Part shown: piece by piece, positions 1 to 6,071 of the stretch
Numbering within the stretch: position 1 is the stretch's first letter
Layout of the letters: every line of letters begins with the position of its first letter
Source of the DNA: Crateriforma sp964453205
GTDB lineage: Bacteria; Planctomycetota; Planctomycetia; Pirellulales; Pirellulaceae
Length of the DNA stretch: 14,090 bases
Assembly (NCBI GenBank): GCA_964453205.1
Contig: CAYVRC010000163.1
Coordinates: 1-14,090, forward strand
Direction: 5' to 3'
Notes under the pieces: generated by a model
What the model was told of the DNA's origin: nothing
What the model saw: only the letters and a program-made list of their open reading frames with translations
Databases searched by the model: none
Made by a program: the position numbers and the translations under genes

Positions 1-305
1 GGATGAGCGGGACGAGTTACGGGACTTGCGTGCTCCACATTGCACCGGAGAGTGCCGCGGGCGGCCCGTTGGCGTTGGTCCGAACCGGCGACATGATCGA
101 AATCGACGTGCAAAATCGAAGCATACATTGGGACATCGACGCGGCCGAACTGGAACGCCGGAAAGCTTCCGCACCGCCCCCCAAGGAACCACCGCCACGC
201 GGTTACGGGCGACTGTACGCCAAACACGTCACGCAAGCCGATCAGGGCTGTGACTTTGATTTTCTGGCCGGACGATCGCCCGGCGAAGAACCCGCGATTC
301 ATTAG
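1..305 (+). CDS. IlvD/Edd-family dehydratase, C-terminal fragment (sugar-acid or dihydroxy-acid dehydratase)
   Basis: This is the last roughly 100 codons of a gene that enters from the left edge. The reading frame is open at base 3, and the ATG there is an internal codon, not a start. Visible motifs are MSGTSYGTCVLHIAPESA and GGPLALVRTGD, which form the C-terminal swivel domain of [Fe-S] IlvD/Edd dehydratases. The serine of MSGTSYG is the residue proposed as catalytic base in this family. The ending QADQGCDFDFL resembles the aldonate (arabinonate or xylonate) dehydratase branch more than classical IlvD, but that assignment is from memory. The Fe-S cysteines lie outside the window. The enzyme would remove water from a sugar acid to give a 2-keto-3-deoxy acid, or act in valine/isoleucine synthesis. 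The DapA-like gene 45 bases downstream favours sugar-acid breakdown. The family call is firm and the substrate is uncertain. Confidence 0.9.
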   Translation, partial: MSGTSYGTCVLHIAPESAAGGPLALVRTGDMIEIDVQNRSIHWDIDAAELERRKASAPPPKEPPPRGYGRLYAKHVTQADQGCDFDFLAGRSPGEEPAIH

Positions 306-350
306 CCATCGGACTTTTCGAACTCGACCGTTTAACCCAGTGAAGTACTC

Positions 351-1274
351 ATGAAGACCACGCCATTTGATCCCGAACACCTTGCCAAAAGCGTTTTCGC
401 CGTGCCGCCGCTGGCCCGCGATGCGGACTATGTCATCGACGGTGACGAGAACGACAAGCTCATTCGGCATTTGGAAGCCGGTGGCGTTCGCTCGTTGCTG
501 TACGGCGGCAACGCGGTCCTGTATCACACGCGACTGAGCGAATACGAGGACCTGATGTCGATCATCAGTGACGCGGCGGGCTTCGAAACCACCGTCGTTC
601 CATCGGTCGGGCCGTCGTTCGGCGTCGCCATGGATCAGATCGAAGTGCTGAAAGACTACGCGTTTCCCACCGTGATGCTGTTGCCATCCCGCGACATCGT
701 CGACCAAGTCGGCATCGCGACGGCGGTCAAGACGATCGCTCATGCGTTGGGCAAGCCCGTCGTGCTGTACATCAAGTTCGACAACTGGTTGGACCCCCGC
801 ATCGTCCGGGCCCTGCACGACGATGGCGTTATCAGTTGGATCAAGTACGCGGTGGTGCGTGAAGATCCGCGACAGGATGATTATCTAAAATCTTTGCTGG
901 ACGTGTTCCCCGCCGAGCGGATGGTCAGCGGAATCGGCGAACAACCGGCCATCGTTCACCTTCGCGATTTCGGCATCACCGGCTTCACCAGCGGTTGCGT
1001 TTGCGTCGCGCCGGAGCGTTCGATGGCCATGCTCGGTGCGATCCAGGCGGGTGAATTCGAAACGGCCGAAGAGCTGCGCCGGTCGTTCAAACCCTTGGAG
1101 GACTTGCGAGATTCGATCAACCCGATTCGCGTGTTGCACCACGCCGTCGAACTGGCCGGCATCGCCAAGACCGGGCCGATCCTGCCGATGCTCAGCGAGC
1201 TGGGCGAAGACCATCTCGCCCAAATCCGACGTGCCGTCGGCGTCGTCCAAGACGACCAGGCGTTGACGTCATGA
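351..1274 (+). CDS. DapA-superfamily (dihydrodipicolinate synthase-like) lyase/aldolase
   Basis: This is a 307-residue class I aldolase of the DapA/NAL superfamily, the usual length for a single TIM barrel. The presumed Schiff-base lysine is K165 in SWIKYAVV, and the conserved tyrosine is Y140 in VVLYIKFDNW. The N-terminal loop reads YGGNAVLYH (51-59) where DapA itself has a GTTGE motif, so lysine biosynthesis is unlikely. Beside an IlvD/Edd dehydratase, the best inference is a 2-keto-3-deoxy sugar-acid dehydratase or aldolase. This would parallel the non-phosphorylative arabinose route, where an IlvD/Edd enzyme is followed by a DapA-family dehydratase. The start is ATG at 351 with no convincing Shine-Dalgarno. 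The TGA stop overlaps the mtnA start by four bases (ATGA), suggesting translational coupling. The superfamily is secure, but the substrate and the type of reaction are not. Confidence 0.88.
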   Translation: MKTTPFDPEHLAKSVFAVPPLARDADYVIDGDENDKLIRHLEAGGVRSLLYGGNAVLYHTRLSEYEDLMSIISDAAGFETTVVPSVGPSFGVAMDQIEVLKDYAFPTVMLLPSRDIVDQVGIATAVKTIAHALGKPVVLYIKFDNWLDPRIVRALHDDGVISWIKYAVVREDPRQDDYLKSLLDVFPAERMVSGIGEQPAIVHLRDFGITGFTSGCVCVAPERSMAMLGAIQAGEFETAEELRRSFKPLEDLRDSINPIRVLHHAVELAGIAKTGPILPMLSELGEDHLAQIRRAVGVVQDDQALTS

Positions 1275-2335
1275 ATCGGGTCATGGATGCCGAAACCCGG
1301 GTCTCCGGCGAAACCATCTTGTACCGTGACGGCGTTTTGGACTTGCTGGATCAAACCCGACTGCCCGTGACGCTCGCCCGGCTGCACTGCACCACCGTCG
1401 CCGAAACGCACGAGGCGATTCGGCGTTTGGTCGTTCGTGGCGCCCCGGCGATCGGCATCGCGGCGGCGTACGGCGTCTTGCTGGCCGGCGGTCCGTCGTC
1501 GAGTCACCGGCCGACACGGGACGATTACGCCGCGGCGATGGAATCCCTGGCGACCAGCCGACCGACGGCGGTGAATCTGTTTTGGGCACTCGATCGGATG
1601 CGGGACGTCATGAACGCGCACGCCGACGACGCGACCTTGGCGGATCGTTTGAAAAGCGAAGCGGTCGCGATCCACGAGGAAGACCGTGACACCTGTCGCC
1701 GGATCGGACGGCACGGAGCCGAGCTGCTGCGGAGCTGCGCGAACGTCCTGACGCATTGCAACGCCGGTGGCTTGGCGACGTCGATGTGGGGGACCGCGCT
1801 GGCACCGATCTATCACCTGCATGCCGAAGGCCGATCGTTACACGTGTACGCCGACGAGACGCGGCCGCTGCTGCAAGGCGCGCGACTGACCGCCTGGGAA
1901 CTGGTCAATGCCGGCGTGCCCGTCACCGTGCTGACCGATTCGATGTCGGGCGGTTTGATGCGCCGCGGCGGCGTCGACGCGGTCATCGTCGGCGCCGACC
2001 GAATCGCGGCCAACGGTGACGTGGCCAACAAGATCGGGACTTATCCGCTGGCGGTCTTGGCAAAGCATCACGGGGTTCCGTTTTACGTCGCCGCGCCGAC
2101 CAACACGTTCGACGTGACGCTCGATCACGGCGACCTGATTCCGATCGAGCAGCGTGATCGCGATGAAGTGGCTCGGCCCGGTGGGGTCCGATTCGTTCCC
2201 GAGGCCGCCCAGGTCATCAACCCGGCCTTTGACGTCACGCCGGCGGACCTGATCGCCGCGATCGTCACCGAGCGCGGCGTGATCCGGCACCCCGACAGCC
2301 GCGCCGTCGCGGAGCACCTTCTCAGACCCGCGTGA
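1271..2335 (+). CDS. mtnA: S-methyl-5-thioribose-1-phosphate isomerase MtnA
   Basis: This 354-residue protein is of full family length and belongs to the eIF2B-alpha/MtnA fold. It converts the aldose 5-methylthioribose-1-phosphate to 5-methylthioribulose-1-phosphate in the cytosolic methionine salvage pathway. Motifs seen are RGAPAIGIAAAYG (56-68), THCNAGGLAT with the presumed catalytic C163, the DETRPLLQGARLTAWE block (195-210) and VGADRIAANGDVANKIGTY with the presumed catalytic D243. These two residues are spaced as in the Bacillus subtilis enzyme (C160/D240). The C-terminal NPAFDVTP and TERGVI segments are also typical. The start is ATG at 1271, within the stop of the preceding gene. No other salvage genes (mtnB, mtnC, mtnD, mtnP) are visible in the window, so it is detached from its pathway and tied to a sugar-acid gene pair. 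MtnA-like enzymes can also serve 5-deoxyribose disposal, which the context does not decide. Confidence 0.95.
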   Translation: MNRVMDAETRVSGETILYRDGVLDLLDQTRLPVTLARLHCTTVAETHEAIRRLVVRGAPAIGIAAAYGVLLAGGPSSSHRPTRDDYAAAMESLATSRPTAVNLFWALDRMRDVMNAHADDATLADRLKSEAVAIHEEDRDTCRRIGRHGAELLRSCANVLTHCNAGGLATSMWGTALAPIYHLHAEGRSLHVYADETRPLLQGARLTAWELVNAGVPVTVLTDSMSGGLMRRGGVDAVIVGADRIAANGDVANKIGTYPLAVLAKHHGVPFYVAAPTNTFDVTLDHGDLIPIEQRDRDEVARPGGVRFVPEAAQVINPAFDVTPADLIAAIVTERGVIRHPDSRAVAEHLLRPA

Positions 2336-2396
2336 CCAGACTTGTCACGCCGCGGTGCGATAGTCTTGGTGTCGCCGAAAGGGCCGGGTGCGATCA

Positions 2397-2415
2397 TGAG
2401 ACTTCGGACGTCTCA
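2397..2415 (+). terminator. Weak hairpin after mtnA, possible terminator
   Basis: TGAGAC (2397-2402) and GTCTCA (2410-2415) are a perfect 6-bp inverted repeat around a 7-base loop, 61 bases after the mtnA stop. No T-run follows, so intrinsic termination is not supported by sequence alone. It may be a transcript 3'-end structure or chance. Confidence 0.25.
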
Positions 2416-2528
2416 GATTGAAACCGGCTTGATCGGAATTGGGACGAATCGAGAACGCAGATTGACGGTTTTGCGACCAATCAACGTTGCTAGCAAATGA
2501 AACGGGAAGCAGGAAACTTTAACCTTTT

Positions 2529-2561
2529 CGGCAAGAAACTTGAACAAAAGCGAGTTTGCCG
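2529..2561 (+). promoter_or_regulatory. Bulged hairpin in the csrA leader
   Basis: CGGCAA (2529-2534) pairs with TTGCCG (2556-2561). After a three-base bulge, ACT (2538-2540) pairs with AGT (2553-2555), closing a 12-base loop. It lies about 150 bases upstream of the csrA start, inside the AT-richer leader, with no T-run immediately after it. A role in csrA mRNA stability or control is inference only. Confidence 0.3.
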
Positions 2562-2683
2562 CAAACATTTTCTCGGTCCCCTTCGTTTCATCTGCCGGAG
2601 CGTCAGAACTGGCATGACGTTCGCAGATCCGCTCCCTCGACAACAACGGCGTGATGTCGAGTATTCATGCCTTTACAAGAATC

Positions 2684-2713
2684 GTAAGGACACCCTCAGG
2701 GAAGGAATTTCAA
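2684..2713 (+). promoter_or_regulatory. csrA ribosome-binding region with three GGA motifs
   Basis: GGA occurs at 2688-2690, 2700-2702 and 2704-2706. The last lies in the Shine-Dalgarno-like AAGGA (2702-2706), seven bases before the ATG at 2714. GGA is the core of CsrA binding sites, and clusters that overlap a ribosome-binding site are typical of CsrA-repressed mRNAs. CCTTTAC (2670-2676) can pair, with one bulge, with GTAAGG (2684-2689), placing the first GGA at a stem base. Auto-repression is inferred. The site also decides the start: the in-frame GTG/ATG at 2651/2654 would add residues absent from the family. Confidence 0.45.
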
Positions 2714-2950
2714 ATGTTGGTACTTAGCCGAAAAGTTGGAGAGAAACTGGTCATTGGTGACAACGTCGTCTTGACCGTCAATCGGATCACTGGAAACCGC
2801 GTCGCGATCGGAATCGAAGCCCCCCGCGAGGTGCCCATCGTGCGTGGCGAGTTGGCCAAGTGGGAGGTCGCCAAATCGGCTGATTCGCCCAACGCGTTGA
2901 GCATGGAAGAAATGTCGGGCGTTTCGATCGCCAGTCAGCCCAACAGCTAG
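2714..2950 (+). CDS. csrA: Carbon storage regulator CsrA (RNA-binding translational regulator)
   Basis: The 78-residue product begins MLVLSRKVGEKLVIGD and continues through GNRVAIGIEAPREVPIVRGEL. This is the complete CsrA/RsmA fold: a dimeric five-strand beta protein that binds GGA-containing hairpins in mRNAs and controls their translation and stability. The RNA-binding residues L4, R6 and R44 are in their conserved places. After about residue 50 the tail is longer than the enterobacterial one and unconserved. The start is ATG at 2714, chosen because MLxLSRK is the invariant N-terminus of the family and because of the AAGGA seven bases upstream. In many bacteria csrA sits with fliW and flagellin genes. 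Here it is solitary, with its own long leader, and converges on surE. A likely partner such as FliW is not in the window. Confidence 0.96.
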   Translation: MLVLSRKVGEKLVIGDNVVLTVNRITGNRVAIGIEAPREVPIVRGELAKWEVAKSADSPNALSMEEMSGVSIASQPNS

Positions 2951-2968
2951 GCGACGGGACCACCGGGT

Positions 2969-2997
2969 TCAGCCGACCGTGAAACCGAGTCGGCTGA
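2969..2997 (+). terminator. Hairpin between convergent csrA and surE
   Basis: TCAGCCGAC (2969-2977) and GTCGGCTGA (2989-2997) form a perfect 9-bp stem with an 11-base loop, starting 18 bases after the csrA stop. On the plus strand it is followed within four bases by AATTTT, a modest U-tract. The stem lies inside the last codons of surE, including its TGA. It plausibly ends csrA transcription. Termination of surE by the same stem is less likely because no T-run follows on that strand. Confidence 0.45.
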
Positions 2998-3676
2998 GCG
3001 TAATTTTGCCCGCGAAGCATTGATCGACGTCCCGCCCGGGTTCTCGCGGCCGGGCTTGAAAGTTCATCCCGAACGTCACGGCACCGTCGGCGTGGGTGAC
3101 TTCCCGGGCGTGGGGCCGCACGTCGACTTCGCACTGGACGATTTCCGGAACCGGACCGTCTGGATCGACGGCCGGCAGGTTGACGTTCCACAGGGGCGTC
3201 GGGTGGACGGTTTCCCGAGCGGTCTGCCGGAATTCGCCCAGAATCTCGCGTGTCCACGTGGGGACGTGCAGCCAAGTTTTCTTCATGTCGGGCCGGCGGT
3301 AATGAGAGATCGCCATGGCGGGGATTCCGTGGGAGGCGGCTTCTCGCGCCGCCGCGAAGGTGCCGCTGACCAGCAGGTCCACACCCAAGTTGGCTCCCGC
3401 GTTGACGCCCGAGAGCACCGCGTCGATGCCGTGCGACATCGCGAAAGCCCGGACGCAGTCGACCGGCGTGCCGTCGACGCTGTAATGATCCACGTCGACA
3501 CGCTTGGTCATCAGTCCCCGGCCGGTCGTCACGCTGTGACCGCATTCGCTGCGACCACGGTCCGGCGCGGCGACCAAGATCGAATCGCCCGGCGACAGCG
3601 CCGCGCGGACACTTTCTATCAGCGCCGCCAATCCCGGTGCGTCGATGCCGTCGTCGTTGGTCAGTAGAAATTTCAC
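2969..3676 (-). CDS. surE: 5'/3'-nucleotidase SurE
   Basis: This 235-residue SurE phosphatase hydrolyses nucleoside 5'- and 3'-monophosphates (and, in some bacteria, short polyphosphate) with a divalent metal. Visible motifs are the N-terminal LLTNDDG with metal ligands D8 and D9, APDRGRSECGHSVT with the metal-binding serine S43, and SGVNAGANLGVD with N92. DGTPVDCV (68-75) and SGTFAAAREA (104-113) complete the family core. The C-terminal dimerisation tail is shorter than in E. coli SurE but within the family range. The start codon is GTG (3676-3674), preceded by a GGGAG-like Shine-Dalgarno about eight bases upstream. It is divergent from hom with only 42 bases between them. In proteobacteria surE is linked with pcm and rpoS in stationary-phase survival. 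That context is absent here. Confidence 0.95.
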   Translation of the reverse strand: MKFLLTNDDGIDAPGLAALIESVRAALSPGDSILVAAPDRGRSECGHSVTTGRGLMTKRVDVDHYSVDGTPVDCVRAFAMSHGIDAVLSGVNAGANLGVDLLVSGTFAAAREAASHGIPAMAISHYRRPDMKKTWLHVPTWTREILGEFRQTARETVHPTPLWNVNLPAVDPDGPVPEIVQCEVDVRPHAREVTHADGAVTFGMNFQARPREPGRDVDQCFAGKITLSRLGFTVG

Positions 3677-3718
3677 CCCGTCTCCCGAGTCGGCGCGAAT
3701 CGAATTAGGATTCTTGCC
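3677..3718. promoter_or_regulatory. Short divergent spacer between surE and hom
   Basis: Only 42 bases separate the surE GTG from the hom ATG, so any promoters must overlap each other or lie inside the opposite gene. The spacer holds an AGGA (3707-3710) eight bases before hom and, on the other strand, GGGAG before surE. I see no clear -35/-10 pair. Co-regulation of the two genes is possible but not shown. Confidence 0.35.
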
Positions 3719-5032
3719 ATGAATAAAACGAATGTGGCTATTGTTGGTCTAGGGACCGTCGGAACCGGCGTGGCCAAACTGTTGTTGGATCACGGCGATC
3801 GAACCGCTCGACACGCCGGGAGGACGCTGTGGCTGAAAAAAGCCGTCGTGCGAAGTTTGGCCAAACCCCGCGGCGTCGATCTGCCCGCCGGCGTGGCCAC
3901 CGCTGACCTGAACGACGTCCTGAAGGATCCCGAAATCACGGTGGTCGCCCAGTTGATCGGGGGCTTGGAACCGGCTCGCACGATCATGCTTCAATTGATG
4001 GAAGCGGGCAAGGACATCGTCACGGCGAACAAGGCGTTGCTGGCCGAACACGGGCCGGAATTGTTCACGCGGGCACGGGAATTGGGACGCAGCATCGCTT
4101 TCGAAGCCGCCGTCGCCGGGGGCATTCCGATCGTCGCCAACATCAGCCAGTGTTTGTCGGCCAATCAGATTCAGACGCTCGAAGGCATCCTGAACGGCAC
4201 CAGTAACTTCATCGTCAGTCAGATGGAGCGGCACGGGTCCGCTTATGAAGACGTCGTTCGCAAGGCCCAGGAACTCGGGTACGCGGAAGCCGATCCGGCG
4301 ATGGACGTCGACGGGACCGATGCCGCGCAGAAACTGGCGATCTTGGCCCATTTGGCCTTCGGTGCCACGATCCATTGGTCGGACATTCCCCGGACGGGCA
4401 TCGACGGCCTGGATCCGATCGACTTGAAATATGCGCGAGAACTCGGCTATCGGATCAAGCTGTTGGCGATCGCCGAGCAGGCCGACGACGGGTTGGAGCT
4501 TTCCGTCGCGCCGACGCTGGTCCCCGTCGGCACACCGCTGGCCGAAGTCCGGGACGCTTACAACGCGATCCGCGTCGTCGGTGACGCGGTCGGTCCCGTT
4601 TTCTATCACGGGCTGGGCGCGGGCCAGATGCCGACCGCTTCGGCGGTCGCCGCCGATCTGATTGACACCGCCGTGGGCAGGACCGCGATCACTTTCCAGA
4701 CGTTGGCGTATTTCACCTCCGATCACCCGGCACGGACCAAGCAACGCGACGTCGATTCCCTGGCCGGGCGGTTTTACCTGCGTTTGACCGTGGGCAACCA
4801 TCCCGGATCGTTGGCCGCGATCGCCGACGTGTTGGCGAAGCATCAGATCTCGATCTCGTCGGTGATCCAACACGAGAACTCGGAAGATCTTTCCGCCTGC
4901 ACCGCGGAGTCGGTCCCCCTGGTGATCATGACCCACCCGGCCAGCGAGGGTGCCGCGCGGAACGCGACCGCAAAGATCGAAGCCCTGCCGATGGTCCAAG
5001 GTGAGGTGGTGCGACTGCGGGTCAAAGACTAA
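3719..5032 (+). CDS. hom: Homoserine dehydrogenase with C-terminal ACT domain
   Basis: This 437-residue cytosolic enzyme reduces aspartate semialdehyde to homoserine with NAD(P)H, the branch point to threonine and methionine. Domains in order are a Rossmann fold with GLGTVGTG (10-17), the TANKALL loop with K105, and the catalytic domain with GILNGTSNFI (156-165), GYAEADPAMDVDG (187-199) and DAAQKLAIL (201-209). D201 and K205 match the conserved acid and catalytic lysine of the family. A C-terminal ACT domain follows at about 352-434 and begins YLRLTVGNHPGSLAAIA. The ACT domain predicts feedback control, classically by threonine. The start is ATG at 3719, with AGGA eight bases upstream. The domain set is complete and the length is normal for the monofunctional form. 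No aspartokinase or thrC is adjacent. Confidence 0.96.
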   Translation: MNKTNVAIVGLGTVGTGVAKLLLDHGDRTARHAGRTLWLKKAVVRSLAKPRGVDLPAGVATADLNDVLKDPEITVVAQLIGGLEPARTIMLQLMEAGKDIVTANKALLAEHGPELFTRARELGRSIAFEAAVAGGIPIVANISQCLSANQIQTLEGILNGTSNFIVSQMERHGSAYEDVVRKAQELGYAEADPAMDVDGTDAAQKLAILAHLAFGATIHWSDIPRTGIDGLDPIDLKYARELGYRIKLLAIAEQADDGLELSVAPTLVPVGTPLAEVRDAYNAIRVVGDAVGPVFYHGLGAGQMPTASAVAADLIDTAVGRTAITFQTLAYFTSDHPARTKQRDVDSLAGRFYLRLTVGNHPGSLAAIADVLAKHQISISSVIQHENSEDLSACTAESVPLVIMTHPASEGAARNATAKIEALPMVQGEVVRLRVKD

Positions 5033-5105
5033 CGGCTGTTCGCGTCGATCCCGTCCGGTGGAGGGATTCCGTCCGTTTTGGGGCTCGAGTCGGTCGACTT
5101 CGTCC

Positions 5106-5141
5106 GCCCCCGCCACATTTTGGGGGCTAGGTTTGCCTAGC
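5106..5141 (+). repeat. Two adjacent perfect hairpins between hom and the exporter
   Basis: GCCCCC (5106-5111) and GGGGGC (5122-5127) form a 6-bp stem with a 10-base loop. Sharing its last two bases, GCTAGG (5126-5131) and CCTAGC (5136-5141) form a second 6-bp stem with a tight TTTG loop. They lie 74 bases after the hom stop and 88 bases before the ATPase start. Because they share bases, the two stems partly exclude each other. No T-run follows. They could be the hom transcript end, a leader element of the exporter genes or a dispersed repeat. Nothing else is recognisable in 5033-5228. Confidence 0.4.
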
Positions 5142-5228
5142 GTGTTGGCGTTCGGCGAGGGCTGCGCCGTCGGCACGGACAAAACCGGCAAAATCGAAAC
5201 GTCCCACCCACCGAAACGGCGCTTCCGC

Positions 5229-6071
5229 GTGATTCACGTCCAACACCTGATCAAGACCTACGAGGATTTGCATCGCGGCCGATTCGTTGCCGTCGATCGC
5301 GTCTCATTCACGGTCCGGTCGGGTGAGATTTTCGGATTGCTCGGTCCCAACGGAGCCGGCAAGACGACGGTGCTGCGGATCCTGAGCACCGTTTTGGCCC
5401 CCACATCGGGCATCGCCACCGTCGCCGGGTACAACGTCGAATCGGATGCCGCCGACGTCCGCCGGTGCATCGGGTTCGTCAGCAACAACACCGCGATTTA
5501 CGAACGCATGACGGCCTGGGAGATGGTGGAGTACTTCGGCCGCTTGCACGGGATGGGGAAAGACTTGCTGCGGGTACGGTTGGAAACCCTGTTCGACCAG
5601 CTTCGCATGAACGATTTTCGTGACGTTCCGGGCTCGAAGATGTCCACCGGCATGCGGCAAAAGGTTTCGATCGCTCGCGCGATGGTTCACGATCCTCCGG
5701 TGTTGGTTTTCGACGAAGCCACGCTGGGACTGGACGTTCTCGTCGCCCGCAATTTGCTGGGCGTGATTCGAACGCTGCGAGATTCCGGCAAGTGCTTGAT
5801 TTTTTCGACACACATCATGAGCGAAGTCGAAAGGCTTTGTGACCGCATCGCGATCATGCACCGCGGTCGGATTTTGGATACCGGAACGCTGGGCGAACTG
5901 ACAGAGCGTCACAGCCAAGACGATTTCGAAGAATTGTTCTTCGGGCTGCTCAGTCGGCACGAGCAGAACGATCGCGAAGAAGCGAGCTTCGCCGGCCTTT
6001 CCTCGGGCCCACCCGATGGAGACACCGACATCAGTGACGCGTCCGACACGCACGAAGGAGCGACCGCGTGA
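5229..6071 (+). CDS. NatA-type ABC exporter ATPase
   Basis: From GTG at 5229 this is a 280-residue ATPase that powers the membrane protein encoded next. It has Walker A GPNGAGKTT (39-47), signature MSTGMRQKVSIARA (138-151), Walker B VLVFDEATLGLDV (158-170) and switch histidine STHIMSEVE (193-201). STGMRQK in place of LSGGQ, and SNNTAIYERMT (85-95) where most ATPases have a Q-loop glutamine, are hallmarks of the NatA (sodium/drug export) group. Walker B carries DEAT instead of the usual DEPT. An acidic, probably disordered tail follows residue 245. The start is chosen because VIHVQHLIKTY is where ABC ATPases normally begin. An in-frame GTG at 5142 would add 29 residues lacking family resemblance. 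The stop overlaps the next start (GTGA). The exported substrate is unknown; NatAB sodium export is only the family's founding case. Confidence 0.92.
   Translation: MIHVQHLIKTYEDLHRGRFVAVDRVSFTVRSGEIFGLLGPNGAGKTTVLRILSTVLAPTSGIATVAGYNVESDAADVRRCIGFVSNNTAIYERMTAWEMVEYFGRLHGMGKDLLRVRLETLFDQLRMNDFRDVPGSKMSTGMRQKVSIARAMVHDPPVLVFDEATLGLDVLVARNLLGVIRTLRDSGKCLIFSTHIMSEVERLCDRIAIMHRGRILDTGTLGELTERHSQDDFEELFFGLLSRHEQNDREEASFAGLSSGPPDGDTDISDASDTHEGATA

Larger units (their letters stand above)
2336..2713. other. Intergenic region and probable csrA leader (no gene seen)
   Basis: These 378 bases separate mtnA from csrA. I see no credible gene in them: open frames on both strands lack family resemblance and overlap the csrA start. 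From about 2410 onward the composition is clearly more AT-rich than the flanking genes. It holds a 6-bp hairpin near the mtnA end (2397-2415), a longer bulged hairpin (2529-2561) and a GGA-rich ribosome-binding region. A TTGACG at 2462-2467 resembles a -35 box, but no -10 box at normal spacing follows, so I do not call a promoter. The length and structure suggest a long 5' leader for csrA. Confidence 0.6.

Noticed and set aside
956..1822. 288-residue open frame on the minus strand across the lyase and mtnA genes
   Set aside because: It is antisense to two genes with clear family motifs, its product is Arg/Gln-rich without any recognisable domain, and it is explained by the high-GC composition.
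2462..2498. TTGACG as a -35 box with TAGCAA as a -10 box
   Set aside because: The spacing is about 23 bases, outside the normal 16-18, and the -10 match is poor.
2413..2646. Small minus-strand frame (77 residues) in the csrA leader
   Set aside because: It has no ribosome-binding site, no recognisable motif and no coding bias like the neighbours. The region looks like leader sequence.
2497..2727. Small plus-strand frame (76 residues) overlapping the csrA start, considered as an upstream ORF
   Set aside because: It overlaps csrA out of frame, has no Shine-Dalgarno-based support and lacks coding bias.
3749..5191. 480-residue open frame on the minus strand opposite hom
   Set aside because: hom is unmistakable on the plus strand with all catalytic motifs. 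The antisense product is a low-complexity shadow of it.
5142..5228. Upstream GTG start for the exporter ATPase, adding 29 residues
   Set aside because: The extra residues have no family resemblance and begin directly after a hairpin. ABC ATPases start at the equivalent of 5229.
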